From Mytilus edulis (Eukaryota > Mollusca > Bivalvia > Mytilida > Mytilidae), in assembly GCF_963676685.1 (NCBI RefSeq), contig NC_092354.1, positions 15,320,746-15,384,745 of the forward strand: 64,000 nucleotides of DNA. Direction: 5' to 3'. Below, in pieces: positions 1-10,098 of the stretch (the stretch's first letter is position 1; each line of letters starts with the position of its first letter). The notes under the pieces are model-generated. The model did no database searches and had not been told where the DNA came from. It was given only the letters and a program-made list of their open reading frames with translations. The position numbers were made by a program, and so were the translations under genes.

Positions 1-667
1 TCACATGACATCTGCCCGTTAGACATGTACGCCTTACAATCATTCCATACAACAAATATACAATGTAGTAGACCTACAAAATGTATTGCATATAGTATGA
101 GAAAAACAGACCAAAACACAAAACTATAACCACTACACCATGAAAATGAGGTCAAGGTCAGATGACACCTGCCAGTTGGACATGTACATATTACAGTCCT
201 TCCATACACCGAATATACTAGCCCTATTGCTTATAGTATCTGAGATATGGACTTGACCACCAAAACTTAACCTTGTTCACTGATCCATGAAATGAAGTCG
301 AGGTCAAGTGAAAACTGTCTGACAGACACGAGGACCTTGCAAGGTACGCACATATCAAATATAGTTATCCTATTACTTATAATAAGAGAGAATTCAACAT
401 TACAAAAAATTTGAATTTTTTTTACAAGTGTTCACTGAACCATGAAAATGAGGTCAAGGACATTGGACATGTGACTGACGGATACTTCGTAACATGAAGC
501 ATCTATATACAAAGTATAAAGCATCCAGGTCTTCCACCTTCTAAAATATAAAGCTTTTAAGAAGTGAGCTAACGCTGGGCACCGCCGCCGTAGCCGCTGC
601 TGCTGCCGCCGGATCACTATCCCTATATTGAGCTTTCTGCAACAAAAGTTGCAGGCTCGACAAAAAT
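1..667. repeat. ~150-bp tandem repeat with GC-rich hairpin end
   Basis: About three diverged units, each closing with a 'ccatgaaaatgaggtcaagg' type segment (near 139-161, 288-312, 440-463) and each containing a 'ccatac' plus 'aaatata' stretch. The array ends in a GCC/GCT-rich piece (585-612) and a hairpin at about 630-661 (gagc..ctgcaac aaaa gttgcag.gctc). The units carry TCAAGGTCA, which matches an orphan nuclear-receptor half-site, probably by chance. I recognise this as a common mussel intergenic/intronic repeat. The left end is cut by the window. Confidence 0.7.
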
Positions 668-1115
668 GACCTAAAAAATCTCGAGAAATGGAGTGATACA
701 TGTACATGGCTGTTGAAGTTCCATCCAGAAATATGCAAACACAAAAATATAAGAAGAAGGGTAAGAGATGACAAAACAAGTACTATTAGGTCATGATATT
801 AGCAAACGTAAAGAAGAGAAGGAAATTGGAGTAGTAATTGATGAAAATTTAACCTTTGAAAGACGCATACATGTACAAAATGTATGCGAAAAAGTGAACA
901 AAGCTAACTCAATTTTTGCTGCAATCAGACAATGTCAGAAGGACATTTAAATGAAAAAATCTTCATGCCACTATACAAAACATTAGTGAGAACACACTTA
1001 CAATGTAGACTATGCTACATTTTGTAGTTCAGTATGGGCACCTTTCAAAAAGAAATCTGTTGACAAAATCGAAAATGTACAAAAAAGGGCAACACGCCAG
1101 ATACATATATGTACA
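667..1115 (+). pseudogene. LINE reverse transcriptase fragment, part A (thumb side)
   Basis: Broken + strand frames read like the region after the catalytic site of CR1/Jockey-type reverse transcriptases. A 'NLEKWSD...LLKFHP' segment lies near 680-730, then 'EIGVVIDENLTFERRI' and 'KVNKANSIFAAIR' in the 60-codon frame at 768-950, then, after frameshifts, 'SVWAPFKKKSVDKIENVQ' at about 1030-1085. Stops and shifts show it is dead. The same LINE continues on the + strand at 1547, but 1116-1546 between the two parts is the palm domain in the opposite direction. Confidence 0.65.
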
Positions 1116-1546
1116 TTGTACATGTAGATTTTTTAGGTCATTTTGTAGTATAATTTGATCTGATTCACTTTCAATAATTCTGAAGATTTTGTGTCATCCG
1201 TGAATAAGTAGGCATCTGATGTCACGCAATCAGGCAAGTAGTTTATGTATAGAACATATAACAGGGTGCCTAATACTGAGCCTTGTGGAATTCCTGTTGT
1301 TACATGTACATCTTTCCACTCTGATGTTTCCCCATTTACTGATACATGTACTTGTTGTTTTCTATAAGACAGAAATCTGTAATCCAATCTAGGATTGGAT
1401 TTGTTACCCCAAATTTCATGATTTTCTTAACGAGTCGCCTGTGGGGTTCTTTATCGAAGGCTTTCATGAAGTCTGTATATATAATATATGCAGTCAATCT
1501 CATGGCCATTGTCTATAGCCTCTGTCCATTTATCTATTACCTCTAA
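1116..1546 (-). pseudogene. LINE reverse transcriptase palm fragment, inverted
   Basis: The - strand frame at 1133-1387 contains the RT motif 'GIPQGSVLGTLLYVLYIN' followed by 'YLFTDDTK', a variant of the catalytic Y/F-x-D-D box. Just upstream on the same strand, in broken frames, are 'KAFDK'-like and 'DYRFLSYRKQQV' pieces. In an intact LINE this segment lies N-terminal to the piece at 667-1115 and on the same strand. Here it is inverted and placed between two + strand pieces, so the copy is rearranged. Confidence 0.65.
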
Positions 1547-1895
1547 TAGTTGTAGTGTTGTTAAAAGATTGAAAAAACCTAAAGCTACCAACATTGACAA
1601 TTAGAAGGGTCAGAGGGGACACAATTGAGACATACAAGATACTCAACGGTAAATAGGATCCAGAAATGAGTTCATTTCTCAAATTAATTTCAAACACCGA
1701 AAAAAGGCATAGCACAAGAGTAAATACATGTAGTAATAAAATCATTCACCAACGATTCAAAAACAAGTCTGAGGAAAAACAGTTTTTCAGTAAGAATTTC
1801 CAAATTATGGAATAAGTTACTGGATAAAGTCACAAAGGTGTCATCTAAAAACGCATTTAAAAATAGGTTACTTGTATTGTATTTTTGTCCATCTG
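1547..1895 (+). pseudogene. LINE reverse transcriptase fragment, part B (C-terminal end)
   Basis: Broken + strand frames resemble the C-terminus of the same LINE: 'RRVRGDTIETYKILNG' near 1600-1650, then a Phe-Leu-Lys-Leu and Ser-Asn-Thr stretch, then a degraded 'NLWNSLP'-like part near 1800. It continues part A but is separated from it by the inverted palm piece. Confidence 0.55.
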
Positions 1896-1934
1896 ATGAG
1901 TTGAGCCTTTTTCAACTGATTTTTATAGTTCGTT

Positions 1935-2223
1935 CTTATGTTGTACTGTTATACCACTGTCCCAGGTTAGGGGGAGGGTTGGGATCCCGCTAACATGTTT
2001 AACCCCGCCACATTATTTATGTATACATGTGCCTGTCCCAAGTCAGGAGCCTGTAATTCAGTGGTTGTCGTTTGTTTATGTGTTACATATTTGTTTTTCG
2101 TTCATTTTTTTACATAAATAAGGCCGTTAGTTTTCTTGTTTGAATTGTTTTACATTGTCTTATCGGGGCCTTTTATAGCTGACTATGCGGTATGGGCTTT
2201 GCTCATTGTTGAAGGCCATACAG
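1935..2223 (+). repeat. Dispersed mussel repeat, 5' part (interrupted)
   Basis: Contains the 'taccactgtcccaggtta', 'aggagcctgtaattcagtgg', 'aaggccgttagttttcttg' and 'gggccttttatagctgacta' blocks of an abundant mussel repeat. Its 3' part ('gtgacctatagttgttaatg ... caatcataccacatcttc') resumes at 5121. The repeat was split by the element at 2224-5120. Other copies here include 33050-33375, 33400-33690, 40022-40300, 50733-50812, 57840-58178 and 61434-61515. Confidence 0.75.
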
Positions 2224-2573
2224 CAGGGGTTAAAAAATGTTGTTATACATGTAACTAACTAGCCCAGAACTTATTGGCAGCAGGATTTTACTAGCCCTGT
2301 TCGAAGAACTGCTAGCCCATCAAAACTGACCTGCTAGCCCATCAACGGTACGCCTTTGCTGCATAATACATGGTGGGTGTCATGTTTTGAAGGGGACATT
2401 ATACACTGTGTTTAACTAGTTCATTTTCTGGCAGAGGAAACATGTTCATTGGTTTAAATCGTGTGAAACAAGTGGTTTAATTATTATATTTGTTGTCCAC
2501 ACATACAAGGGAGACCTTTTATTGGCGTGCTCGGGAAAACTGGCAATATTCGCAGAATATGGTCTCGGAAATT

Positions 2574-2834
2574 TCATCCTGGCGGCACAGCTGACCTTGC
2601 CCAGGGGAATCTGTCTGTCCATGTCACTAGATATATTCTTTTCCGCTTTTCCCGATCATATTTTATATTTTTTTCTGGATGAATTTTCAGCCTCAATAGT
2701 AACCCTACTGATTTTTGCTTAGAAACTGACGAAGTTCCTGAGGTGCCCGTTCTAAAATATTTTGAAATATTTTGTTGTATTGTTTCGTGTTCAACAGTTG
2801 TCCGACAAGACCTATACATAATAACCGGTACCAT
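2574..2834 (-). pseudogene. hAT transposase N-terminal fragment (possible)
   Basis: An 86-codon - strand frame with a Ser/Thr-Gly-rich stretch followed by Lys/Arg-rich 'REKRKRIYLVTWTDRFPW'. The charged-then-'W.D.FPW' pattern is what precedes the BED-like zinc finger in one hAT subgroup. The expected Cys pairs cannot be read in frame, so it is broken. It sits inside an element with hAT-type ends, which supports the reading. It could also be a chance frame. Confidence 0.35.
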
Positions 2835-3638
2835 TAATTGAAAATCTCGACTGAAGCAAAGTACAATACCCCCTGTACTGAGAAATCAATATTGAAAGTG
2901 TGAGATATTGCGATCAAAAGATGATACCTGGCCACCCTGAGTCAGTGTTCCAGCTAGCATGAAATGGAGGGGCGCCGCGCTCCGCCCCCGAAATTTTGCG
3001 CCCCTCTGCCTTTTTTAAGCGCCCCTCTGTGCCCTTTTGAAAAAAAGTTTAAAAAACGATCTTTTTTCCTCATATCGTCGCCATTTTGTTGAGTTCTTTA
3101 TACACACACTTCATTAAGACAACAGATTAAAATTGTTGACACTTGTTACCTGATTATAATCACCTATTTGATTAGAGTCAATTACTTAATCAGGTGAAAT
3201 TTACGACCCTGTCTAATCCCTTTACCCTGAAGCACCAAACATCGAAGTTAAATAAATTGATTATTATGTCATTTAAAAAGAATCATTCCAATAGGTCAAC
3301 ACGCAAAATGCATGAAACATGATATAACTTTGACCTCCGTAGCAGAGTTCAAAAAATTTATGGGTCACTGAATATTCACAATTCAGATCGTTTTTGTTTT
3401 AATGTTTTTATTTTTGAAACTGATCTTTCAAACTAGTTTTAATCCAGAAGAAAGTAAAAACATTGCTTGACTGTACCTTAAGTTGAATATCTATATCCAA
3501 ATTAAATTAATGAAAACTGTAATCCATGATCACAAATTGAATGCTTTGTTTACAATTGTTCAAAGCCATGTGCTTTTTGGCGGGAAAATTAGGGAAACCC
3601 CTTATTAACAGGAAACAGTTACATTTCATTGTTATTTA

Positions 3639-3938
3639 TGAGGGGGAGGACAGGGGTAAGGGAGACAGGGAGAAAGGGGATAGGAGAAAGGAGAAAGGGG
3701 GTGGGAGAAAGGAGAAAGTAGGTAGGAGAAAGGAGAGGAAGGCTGGGAGAAAGGAGAAAAAGTTGGAGAAAGGAGAAAAAATAAAATATCTCTACTTTTA
3801 AAAAAATTTCTAATATTTCAAGAAAAAATATCTCAAAAGGAGATGTTTTATTCTAATGGGAGAAAGGAGAACGGGGGTAGGAGAAAGGATAAGAGGGGTG
3901 GGAGAAGGGAGAAGGGTACCCCCCTGTCCTCCCCCTCA
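3639..3938. mobile_element. 300-bp G-rich MITE with 18-bp perfect ends
   Basis: Perfect inverted ends TGAGGGGGAGGACAGGGG (3639-3656) and its complement (3921-3938), flanked by TTTA on both sides (3635-3638, 3939-3942). The interior is a purine-rich minisatellite built from 'gggagaaagga' words on both sides of an AT-rich centre (3775-3850). The long frame across it (Gly/Arg/Lys/Glu only) is a by-product of the purine repeat, not a gene. Confidence 0.7.
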
Positions 3939-4263
3939 TTTATAGACAGTAGGAATTTCATTTTGGAAATCATTTTGATTACAACTTCTAAGATTTATTC
4001 ATGAAAAAATTATAAATTTAATTTCTTGGGGTGAAACTGATAATACTTTTTTATTAAAATAATTTACATCTAGGGGTATGGAAAGGGGGGCTGTTTTTTT
4101 TTGTTTTTTTCAAACATATTTTTTGCTTTTATATAAGAACATTCAAGACTATTAGTATGTATGTGCCTGCAGTAAAAACAAACCTGGTAAGGCCTAAAAA
4201 AATTCTACAGGGCCCTTGTAAAAACTTTTGAATCCAGGCTGGCCTTCAGAGAAAATGTTAAGT

Positions 4264-4427
4264 ATACACCTTATCGCTAATCCCGGCTGACCCGACCGCT
4301 TGAACTTTTGACGTCAACAACAATCACTTTTCCATTGTTGCGTCAGATGTTTTGTTTTATGACGTCAAAATTTTACGGGAACCTGTGTGATTTCCAGCAA
4401 TGGCGGACAAATAGCGATAAGGTGTAT
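4264..4427. mobile_element. ~162-bp MITE, TA-flanked
   Basis: Perfect 16-bp inverted ends 'atacaccttatcgcta' (4264-4279) and complement (4412-4427). If TA is the duplicated target, the element runs from 4267 to 4424, as in Tc1/mariner-type MITEs. It contains two TGACGTCA sites, the CRE palindrome, near 4309 and 4360. Confidence 0.6.
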
Positions 4428-4731
4428 TGTTCCTGACTGTATTGCAGATTTATGTGAAGTTTTTAAACTGACATGCACAATTCATTTCACAAGTGTAATA
4501 AAAATAATTCTACAAAACAACGCAGCGCATCGCGTTGCAAATTCATCTTAGACCCACCATGCATCAAGAAATATGTCTTTATGTGGTAATATTAAGTATT
4601 TGATTTTTTTTCAGTGAGAATGCGCTAAAGTGCCCTTTTTAAAAACGCGCCCCTCTATTTTCAAATCCTAGCTGGAACACTGTGAGTTATTTGTTCTATT
4701 TTTAAAACATGTAACTGTACAACAGGGCTGA

Positions 4732-4889
4732 GTTCAATATCGTAGCGGCTACGTAGTGCTTCATATATTTTTGTCTACTGAACGAGTAGCTAGCCTATCT
4801 GCTATCAATATCTATGTAGCAGCTAGGCTAGCTACCCGTTCAAAAGTCATAAATCTGTATAGCCCTAAGTAGCCGCTACGATATTGAAC
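4732..4889. repeat. Palindromic element, 21-bp perfect arms
   Basis: Arms 'gttcaatatcgtagcggcta' (from 4732) and the exact complement ending at 4889. A second, inner pair (gaacgagtagctagcct near 4780, aggctagctacccgttc near 4825) extends the stem, so most of the 158 bp can fold as one hairpin. Likely a MITE; no frame inside. Confidence 0.6.
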
Positions 4890-5120
4890 GCAAGCCTAGA
4901 CCTGTAAAACCCAGTTCAAATGCTTTGAATCCCGGATGACGTAATTGGATCCGATTGGCTAAGATAGAATAGGGATGAAGAGATTTCCCACTATCTATTT
5001 TGGAAACGCCAAGAAATTTTTGTTACTAGTCCGTCAGGCATATTGGGTTAAAAATTTTGATTGCCCGAGGTGCAAATGATCTAGTACCGGGGGTCGGGCT
5101 AGTGGATTTTTTAACCCCTG

Positions 5121-5212
5121 GTACAGTGACCTATAGTTGTTAATGTCTGTGTCATTTTGGTCTTTTGTGGATAGTTAAATTGTCTCATTGGCAATCATAC
5201 CACATCTTCTTT
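5121..5212 (+). repeat. Dispersed mussel repeat, 3' part
   Basis: Reads 'gtacagtgacctatagttg...' through 'caatcataccacatcttc' and a T-rich tail. It is the missing 3' half of the copy at 1935-2223, displaced by the insertion between them. Confidence 0.75.
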
Positions 5213-5424
5213 TTTTTTATAGCTCTATAAGTACTGGGAATACGAAGAAATCTAATATCTATTATTCTGATTATCGACCTAAAATGACCAGAAGCAGCAA
5301 CAGAAATAATAGACAAACAAACATATGAGTCATGTGAAGAGGAAACGTGAGGATCTTGTACCGGAAAACATCATTAAGTAACTGTTAATATACGTTGATA
5401 GTGGGTCTTCCTATGGATATAAAC

Positions 5425-6218
5425 GAATCCGGGTCTGTTCGCGCCCAATCACGTTCGCACCCTTCCACATTCGCCCCCATTCACTTTCGCACCCCACATG
5501 TTCGCACCCAAATTTTGCGAAAAGTTCGTTCGCACCCCACACGTTCGCACCCAATTTTACCGATTTTTTGGAGGTGTATTGGTATAAATATATATGCCAT
5601 TGTTTCTAAATAATTCGAGATACTGACAAGTTTTTTGGGTCATGACAAGTTTATAAAAAAAAAAGTCCTTGTTTTTGAGTCGGATTATGTTATTCTGGCA
5701 ACAACTATTTCATTTGTGTGTTGAATAATTCTTAATCGTGTTTTGGTTAGTGTATTGAAATAATTTGTTTTTCACTGTTTCTAGTCAATTAAGTGCGAAT
5801 CTGACAACATGTTGAACAACTGGTATGCATGGTAAGTGTATTGCTATAATTAATATTTATTTTATTAGTATTTACATCAAAGCAATTTAAAACAACAATC
5901 ATGATTTATAAACAACAGTAAACAATAACACCAAATTAGGCTGTTTATAAATACCAATTAGCAATAATCATACATAATCAACATTTAATAATTAATCAGA
6001 TTGATAAAAAAAAAATCTATTCAATAAATTCTCAAATTTTATTCAAATAGGATACAATTATTTGTTATGTTCATACGAATAATTTCTAACAATTTAACTT
6101 AAATTTGATTAAAAATTGGGCGCGAACATGTAGGGTGCGAACGGACGTGGGGGGCGAAAATGTGAGGTGCGAACGTGTAGGGTGCGAAACTATATTGGGC
6201 GCGAACGGACCTGATACC
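5425..6218. mobile_element. MULE-like non-autonomous element with TTCGCACCC arrays
   Basis: The outer ends contain 'ggtctgttcgcgcccaat' (5432-5449) and, inverted, 'attgggcgcgaacggacc' (6194-6211), 17 of 18 matching. A 9-bp direct repeat GATATAAAC flanks it (5416-5424, 6219-6227), the target size usual for Mutator-like elements. The left 130 bp holds about seven 'ttcgcaccc' variants, and the right 100 bp about six in the opposite orientation (gggtgcgaa). The AT-rich core (5570-6110) shows no gene. The 72-codon frame at 5395-5613 is a translation of the repeat array. Confidence 0.6.
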
Positions 6219-6234
6219 GATATAAACAAGCGCC

Positions 6235-6630
6235 TGTGTCTGACTCTCACAGCAAGATTAAACTACTGTATGTGAATTCATTATTATATAAAAAAAAAAA
6301 CTTATATTTGAAGCCAGTGTGTTTTCATAAACCAACAAACCTCTTATTAAAACGACAACGTCAAAAGTAACATAAGAAACTTGTACTTTGGTGTCTGAAA
6401 ACTTGACGGAAACGGCTAACCTGTTGTTAAATCCAAGTCAATGACGGAAAGGCGTAAAATGTCCGCAGTCGACCGTTACAAAAAGGGGAAAAGGGAAATG
6501 TTTTATCAGCTTCACGAACTTAGATCTAATATTAGTGCCGGAATGCTGCAAAGTAATGGAATTAATATAGCGCCCTCCAATATGTGATGCAGATAAAAAA
6601 AAAAAAAAAACATCCCTTAAACATGTTTTG
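6235..6630. other. No gene seen
   Basis: AT-rich sequence with A-runs at 6290-6302 and 6596-6612. No open frame with coding character, no recognisable repeat. Confidence 0.5.
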
Positions 6631-7396
6631 GTACCTGTTTTGATGCGGACCAGAAATGACGCACCAATTTAGTTTTGGGTTTTATATTTCTAAACAAAAG
6701 ATGTGACGTCATCGATAATTACTATTCATAACATGATGGCGAAGGTCATATGACTACAACATAGATGCCTCAAACTCTGTCCAGAAATGTTATTATTGCT
6801 TGAATTAGTAAAGCTAATGCAATTTCTGCCATTTTATTAAGGTTAAAAACAGTCTACCCTTCCCAGAATGATTATCAGTCCTAAATCCACTTTGGTCGGC
6901 AAAAGTATGTATGCACATGCTGCCCCAGTTTGTGTTTTTCAAATCATATGACTGTCATGTGACATGGTTTTACATTTAAGCGGGAATCACTGTAGAACAA
7001 ATGATCGTCGCTTATATAATTTTCTATTGTTTATCGATTTTTTTCATTCATTGTACGAAGTATACATTGATAAATGTTTTAATGTCAATGTTGTTTTATG
7101 AATGCAATTACTTCTTATTTTCAAGTATATGGAATATATATGTCACTTTGATAAATTTTGAACAATTTTATATAAAATTTGAAATAAAATATAGGTTACA
7201 ATTAAATTAATGAAAAAAATTGTGTTGCTATCAACATGATCATAAAAGTGACTGTAAATGTCAAAATTTGTTATTAAAATTAAATTTGTTGAATAGTGTT
7301 AACTTTAAATTATCCGGATTGAAGCAATTTTTCGAACATCAGGTACACTGCAAGTGGTTTTTACTGGTTTGTTTATAGTGCGTCATTACTGGTACC
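6631..7396. repeat. Possible inverted-repeat element, weak
   Basis: Ggtacc...aatgacgcac at the left (6631-6670) and gtgcgtcattactggtacc at the right (7378-7396) are similar when inverted, but the left end carries about 15 extra bases between the blocks. No clear target duplication. The interior is AT-rich without a gene. Confidence 0.25.
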
Positions 7397-7399
7397 CAT

Positions 7400-8430
7400 C
7401 ATAAGTTGACAGTCCGTTTGTAATGTTAGCAAACATGATTTTTATTGCTTTTACTGTTTCAAAAATCAACTGTTTAATGATTGAAATACATTAACAAGTG
7501 ATCAATCTTTCATTCTATTCCGTGTTTCTTTTTCTTTTAAATGGTAGATTAAATGCAGAGACAAACACAAAGTTACTGGTTCCTCGGGGATATTTGCCGC
7601 CCCATATATGATATTTATAGCAGTGCATGGCTATTCTTAGGGTATATGTTGCCGGTCTAAATTAAAATTTTCAGTTAACACATTAGGAATAGAAAACATA
7701 TAGAGACATATCCACTTCAGCCATAAGATATCTCTAAAGAGATATGTCTTCTTTAAATCATTTTTATACGAAACGCGCATATAAAAATTGACGATACGGT
7801 CTTTATACTTAAAAGTCACTAAAAAGTATACATTTTTTTCAAACACAAAAGGCATAAATAATAAAATACGTATTTATAAAAAAAGAAATATATCCAAATT
7901 TTGGAAGATTCGAATAGTGAGTACATGTAATTACGGACTTCACTTCATCATTATTACTTTCGATCGGTTATTTTTTATTTTGTCATCATCCGTGACATAT
8001 TCATAGCACTCGGGAAAAAATGTTCCAATGGTCCCCAACTGGATAAAAGATTTTGGTCTTTGCCGCCAGGAACAATTAATACTTTATTGAACCATAGACT
8101 AGATTTTTATTGCGGTTTTTGTTTGATGCTCTGGTTTTCATGACATTTATATAGTCTTCGAATCACGTTTCCACAGGCATTTGAACATAGTTGTCAGTTT
8201 TTTGCTCCAAAACCTGCTGTAGCTCTTTATATGAGTCGAACCAAAAGTTTGTGTTTTTATGATAACAAATTTTCGCCTCTTATATTTTCGAACGTTAATG
8301 TTCAACAGAAATTAACGTATGTACATATGTGCATGTAAATTAATGAGGGCTCAGTGCAGTTCACCAAAAGTAATAAACGGTCACCGTATTCTAAGCAGAC
8401 TCTGAAGGCAAAATAAATAATAAGTGATTA
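7400..8430. other. No gene seen; AT-rich
   Basis: Only short chance frames. A local inverted repeat lies at about 7725-7750 (agatatctctaaagagatat), and a degraded 'acgaaacgcgc' word at 7769 may be a relic of the element described at 31760. Confidence 0.4.
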
Positions 8431-8436
8431 TAAAAA

Positions 8437-8560
8437 GGAAGATGTGGTCGATGATTGCCAATGAGACGACTGTCCACAAGAGACCAAACAGACACAGAAA
8501 TTAACAACTACAAGTCGCCGTATGCCCTTCAACAAAATGCACAAAACCAGACTAAATTAG
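8437..8560 (-). repeat. Dispersed mussel repeat, 3' tail, inverted
   Basis: Complement of the 'caatcat..cacatcttc' tail: 'gaagatgtgg..gattgccaat' then 'gtccacaagagaccaaa'. The open frame at 8455-8712 is a reading of this repeat plus the SINE-like tail after it. Confidence 0.65.
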
Positions 8561-8614
8561 ATCAAAGCGAGATGGCTACTGATACTCATCACTCTACTAG
8601 TTATATGTTTAAAG

Positions 8615-8675
8615 TTGTCGTCGTTCTGAACAAGCATGAAATATTTGTCACTGGACGTTATAAGCAAACAAAATA
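8615..8675 (+). repeat. SINE-like 3' tail
   Basis: Carries 'ctgaacaagcatgaaatatt' and 'cactggacgtta' followed by a short A-rich part. The same tail recurs at 11735-11795, 33728-33800 and 36808-36870, and inverted at 51405-51480. It resembles the conserved 3' domain of molluscan V-SINE families (RUDI-like); the name is inference. Confidence 0.5.
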
Positions 8676-9369
8676 TATCAAAGTTGTTTTATACTTTACT
8701 TACTGTAAATAGTGAGTGTACATAGTTTCATGACTTTTAATTAAAATCCAGTGCCAAATATTTAGGATCAGAAAAAAGGCCATCTGTAGATCGAGTATGT
8801 CGACTTAGAAAAAGTTGGGCAATAAAAGACTTTCACAGAGACATCACGAGATAGAGAAATGAAGTCTAAATTTTTTACTTGCATGATTTAAATGAATTTT
8901 GGAGTTTATTACCTAGAATATTTTATTTTTTTATTTTTCTGAGTTAACATTTGAAGCATTTTTAAAATAGTCATACTTTTGATCTGAGTTAACTATTCAG
9001 TTGAAGCATCATTCCAGTCAGCTAAGAGGTTTTTTTTTTTTTTTAAATTAATTCTGTTTTGTCATTATGTTTGTGTGTGTGTTGCTGTGTTTGAATGTAA
9101 TATATCGTACCCTGTTTTGTGGAAAGGGCTTACAGGCTATGCCTGTTGCCCAATCCAATTCAATTTATTTGAATAAAATATTGTTTAAACCAAATGAATT
9201 TAATATCCTTGCCGAAAATTTGGAAAACATATATTAATAACCGCGGGACAGCCGGGACATCATTATGGTTTCCATATATCTCGACTTGTTCGATTCGCTA
9301 GTGAATATAACACCATATTTTGTTTAAACGAAAGAAATTTCTGTATCACTGCAAATAAAATGCTCCGTG

Positions 9370-9515
9370 TTGCTTAGTCTTTGGTTTTCTTTGTTGTGTG
9401 TTTTTTTTTTATATATGGTTGTTTGTTTTTGCGTCAATTTTCATGTTTTGTCATATTTTTTTATGACGTTGTCAGTTTGTTTTTGACTTTTGTGTTTGAG
9501 TTTTGTGACTTTCGA
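9370..9515 (+). repeat. Penelope-like element 3'-end fragment
   Basis: Shares the order 'tctttggttttctttgttgt', 'gacgttgtcagtttg' and 'gttttgacttttgtg' with the tail of the Penelope-like copy at 41560-42375. Other tail-only fragments lie at 10360-10445 and 39655-39760. Confidence 0.45.
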
Positions 9516-9619
9516 TCCTCTGTTTCAAGTCTTTGGTTTGACTCGCTACGGAATGGAACCCACGATCTGCCGCATCGAAGCGCCCATCTGATTCAATATG
9601 AGAATAAGGAAATAATATG

Positions 9620-9905
9620 ATTTAGTGGCCAATGAAACGAGTAGCCAATAAGGGGCGAAATTGTCAACAACAAAAGTTCACCTAAGACCTTACGACCTTC
9701 TTCAATATGCAAAACTCATAACGTATGTAGTATGCTATAAAATGTCCTCGGCATGAAATAATGCTAAACAGTTTTATAAAAATAAAACTATTTATGATTA
9801 ATGATTCAAAACCATAAACGAAAAACAAGAAACATTATCATGGCAGAAAGCCACCAACGACAAACAGTGACCTACATTCTTGGCAGTTACACGAACTAAA
9901 GGGAC
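9620..9905 (-). repeat. Degraded dispersed mussel repeat, inverted
   Basis: Diverged complement of the repeat seen at 1935, including 'ggccaatgaaacgagtagcc' and 'ccaccaacgacaa' words in the expected order. It separates the - strand exons at 10055-11094 from any downstream exon. Confidence 0.4.
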
Positions 9906-10054
9906 TATTTTTTGACGAGTGAATACGAGTTAATCGGACAGAGAACTTTTAATTGTGTGTATCTATGCTTGAGTGCTTGAATTTAGCGAACGAAATGCCC
10001 ATTTACAAGATCTTTATAAAAACACGATGCGTATAGAAACAAAAAGTAACTTAC

Positions 10055-10098
10055 CCTTATTGCATTTTGAAAATCTTCTGCTTCATCATTTGACAAAT
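10055..10098 (-). CDS. Exon 2 of a putative secreted small protein (partial)
   Basis: 44-bp - strand exon. A TTTTTAG acceptor precedes it and GGGTAAGT follows. Joined to the exon at 11013-11094, phase 1 to phase 1, it reads DLSNDEAEDFQNAIR and ends in phase 0. The acidic, helix-prone segment just after a signal peptide looks like a propeptide or the start of a secreted chain. No further exon was found towards lower coordinates, where dispersed repeats occupy 9370-9905. I do not recognise the family. Confidence 0.4.

Larger units (their letters stand above)
2943..4682. mobile_element. Non-autonomous hAT-like element, 1.74 kb, nested
   Basis: 15-bp perfect inverted ends: CAGTGTTCCAGCTAG (2943-2957) and CTAGCTGGAACACTG (4668-4682), flanked on both sides by TGAGT (2938-2942, 4683-4687), a 5-bp target duplication. 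CAGTGTTCC ends are hAT-like. Both subterminal regions repeat 'gcgcccctct' and 'tgccctttt' words in the same orientation. No transposase frame is seen inside. Two smaller inverted-repeat elements (3639-3938 and 4264-4427) have landed within it. Confidence 0.7.
2224..5120 (-). mobile_element. hAT-like DNA transposon, ~2.9 kb, decayed
   Basis: Inverted ends CAGGGGTTAAAAAAT (2224-2238) and ATTTTTTAACCCCTG (5106-5120) bound the segment. It splits a dispersed repeat whose halves lie directly outside, with an apparent ~6-bp duplicated target (atacag/gtacag). CAGGG ends are typical of hAT elements. A - strand frame at 2574-2834 has a 'KRIYLVTWTDRFPW' stretch like the N-terminal region of KIAA1586-type hAT transposases; no complete transposase remains. 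Repeated 'ctagccc' words lie inside the left end, with 'gggctag' near the right end. A second element is nested at 2943-4682. Confidence 0.6.

Noticed and set aside
432-779. 115-codon - strand frame
   Set aside because: It overlaps the GC-rich repeat end and the + strand LINE piece; Cys/Phe/Leu-rich without a domain or splice signals.
3541-3801. Basic Gly/Arg/Lys protein frame
   Set aside because: It is the translation of a purine-only minisatellite inside a MITE.
5395-5613. His/Ser/Arg-rich frame
   Set aside because: It is a reading of the TTCGCACCC arrays at the end of a transposon.
9541-9600. tRNA-like text on the - strand ('gtgggttccattccgtagcg')
   Set aside because: Only a loose B-box resemblance, no A box or stems.
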